From the NCBI GenBank assembly GCA_026396945.1, contig JAPLVX010000052.1:1-6580 (forward strand): a stretch of DNA of 6,580 nt. The letters run 5' to 3'. This DNA comes from Candidatus Falkowiibacteriota bacterium. Lineage in GTDB: Bacteria; Patescibacteriota; Patescibacteriia; Patescibacteriales; UBA12465. A model generated the notes under the pieces. It was not told the origin of the DNA. It saw nothing but the letters and a program-made list of their open reading frames with translations, and made no database searches. Below, piece by piece: positions 5,655 to 6,580 of this stretch. The position numbers and the translations under genes are program-made. How positions within the stretch are numbered: position 1 is the stretch's first letter; every line of letters begins with the position of its first letter.

Positions 5655-6580
5655 ATGCCCAAGAAAATTTTAATTTTGTTTTTACTTGGTATTTTTATTC
5701 TCGGCTCGGGTTTTGGCTGTAAAACCACTGACCCGCAGACTCAGGCCGCCATGACGCCAATTACTCTTAATTACTGGCGAGTTTTCGATGGTCCTGATGA
5801 TTTTCAAGATATTATAAAAGAATATCAAAAGCTTCATCCTTTCATAACTATAAACTACCGTAAGCTCCGTTACGATGAATTTGAGACTGAGCTAATTAAT
5901 GCCCTGGCCGAAGATCGGGGACCAGATATATTCTCTATCCAGAATACTTGGGTCAAAAAGTACCAAAACAAAATTGCACCTTTACCCGCTGAGACAACTA
6001 TGGCCTACCCGGTAGTAAGCGGCTCAATTAAAAAAGAAATCATTAACCAATTACAAACCACGAAGAGCCTAAGCCCTAAGGATGTTAAAGATAAATTTGT
6101 GGATGTGGTCGGAAGCGACGTAATTTTAGAAGATGGCAAAATCTACGGCCTGCCTTTATCAGTCGATACCTTGGCGATGTATTATAATCGAGATCTATTT
6201 AATGGCGCCGGCATTGTTGAAGTGCCTACATATTGGAATAAAGATTTCCAACAAGACGTTAAAAAATTAACTAAGCAGGACGCTAAAAAACAAATTATCC
6301 AGTCGGGTATAGCTTTGGGCGGCAGTACCAATATTAATCGGGCTAGTGATATTTTGTCAGTCTTAATGATGCAAAATGGAGCAATTATGTTAGGGAGTAA
6401 GAGTGTTCAATTCAATACCGTTCCCAATAAACCCGGTTTTAAAGAAAATAACTATAACCCCGGCCTCGAGGCCTTAAGATTCTACAGTGACTTTTCTAAT
6501 CCCGCCAAAGAGGTTTATGCCTGGAACGATACCCTGCCCAATTCATTAGAAATGTTTACCAGCGGAAATTTAGCTATTTA
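5655..6580 (+). CDS. extracellular sugar-type solute-binding lipoprotein, partial (3' end outside window)
   Basis: The frame is open from ATG at 5655 to the window end, giving 308 residues of what is usually a 420-460 residue protein. It starts with a lipoprotein signal: MPKK, a hydrophobic stretch to about residue 17, then GSGFGC with the lipidated Cys22. The lipobox is atypical because Phe stands at -2. The mature part resembles the N-terminal lobe and hinge of family 1 (MalE-like) binding proteins: ITLNYWRVFDGPDDF near 35-49, FETELINALA with RGPDIFSIQNTW, and DGKIYGLPLSVDTLAMYYNRDLF, where a bound ligand is usually contacted. A later stretch is ALGGSTNINRASDILSVLMMQNGA. It should sit on the outer face of the membrane and deliver a ligand to an ABC permease, expected downstream but not seen. 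The ligand cannot be told from sequence. No Shine-Dalgarno motif precedes the start; a promoter, inverted repeat and leader hairpin lie in the 101-base gap upstream. Confidence 0.9.
   Translation, partial: MPKKILILFLLGIFILGSGFGCKTTDPQTQAAMTPITLNYWRVFDGPDDFQDIIKEYQKLHPFITINYRKLRYDEFETELINALAEDRGPDIFSIQNTWVKKYQNKIAPLPAETTMAYPVVSGSIKKEIINQLQTTKSLSPKDVKDKFVDVVGSDVILEDGKIYGLPLSVDTLAMYYNRDLFNGAGIVEVPTYWNKDFQQDVKKLTKQDAKKQIIQSGIALGGSTNINRASDILSVLMMQNGAIMLGSKSVQFNTVPNKPGFKENNYNPGLEALRFYSDFSNPAKEVYAWNDTLPNSLEMFTSGNLAI

Overview
The window looks like a piece of a small-genome bacterium of the Patescibacteria (Candidate Phyla Radiation). This placement is inferred from several signs together. The base composition is AT-rich. 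No start codon has a Shine-Dalgarno motif. The SMC protein is short and has a charged insertion in its C-terminal head. The lipoprotein ends its signal peptide in Gly-Phe-Gly-Cys. A ComM/YifB-type ATPase sits in a housekeeping context. No TGA codon has to be read as an amino acid, so the standard bacterial code is sufficient.

Left part (1-1152, minus strand). A broken kinase gene of the cytidylate-kinase-like P-loop family (698-1152) comes first in the direction of transcription. It is followed by ribosomal protein L19 (rplS, 239-601), which has its own promoter and a leader hairpin, and then by tRNA-Leu(GAG) with an encoded CCA (114-200). A terminator-like hairpin uses the last codons of rplS, so how tRNA-Leu is transcribed is open. 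Positions 1-113 hold no gene I can support, only a weak imperfect hairpin.

Middle and right part (1153-6580, plus strand). A 58-base AT-rich gap carries back-to-back promoters for the broken kinase and for smc. The smc gene (1211-3883) has excellent ABC-type head motifs but no globular hinge domain: the middle is continuous charged helix with no glycine from residue 394 to 521. A strong bidirectional terminator separates it from comM/yifB (4039-5553), a complete AAA+ ATPase of the Mg-chelatase-like family linked to processing of DNA taken up by transformation. Next is the 5' part of a lipoprotein solute-binding protein of the sugar ABC-transporter type (from 5655), which runs off the end of the window. 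Its promoter is overlaid by a perfect 9-bp inverted repeat, and its leader starts with a small hairpin.

The genes do not form one pathway. They are translation (L19, tRNA-Leu), chromosome organisation (SMC), DNA recombination (ComM) and nutrient uptake (binding protein), each apparently with its own promoter. I see no mobile element, CRISPR array or defence cassette. The most unusual item is the hinge-less SMC. The kinase remnant and the promoter-proximal hairpins and inverted repeat come next.
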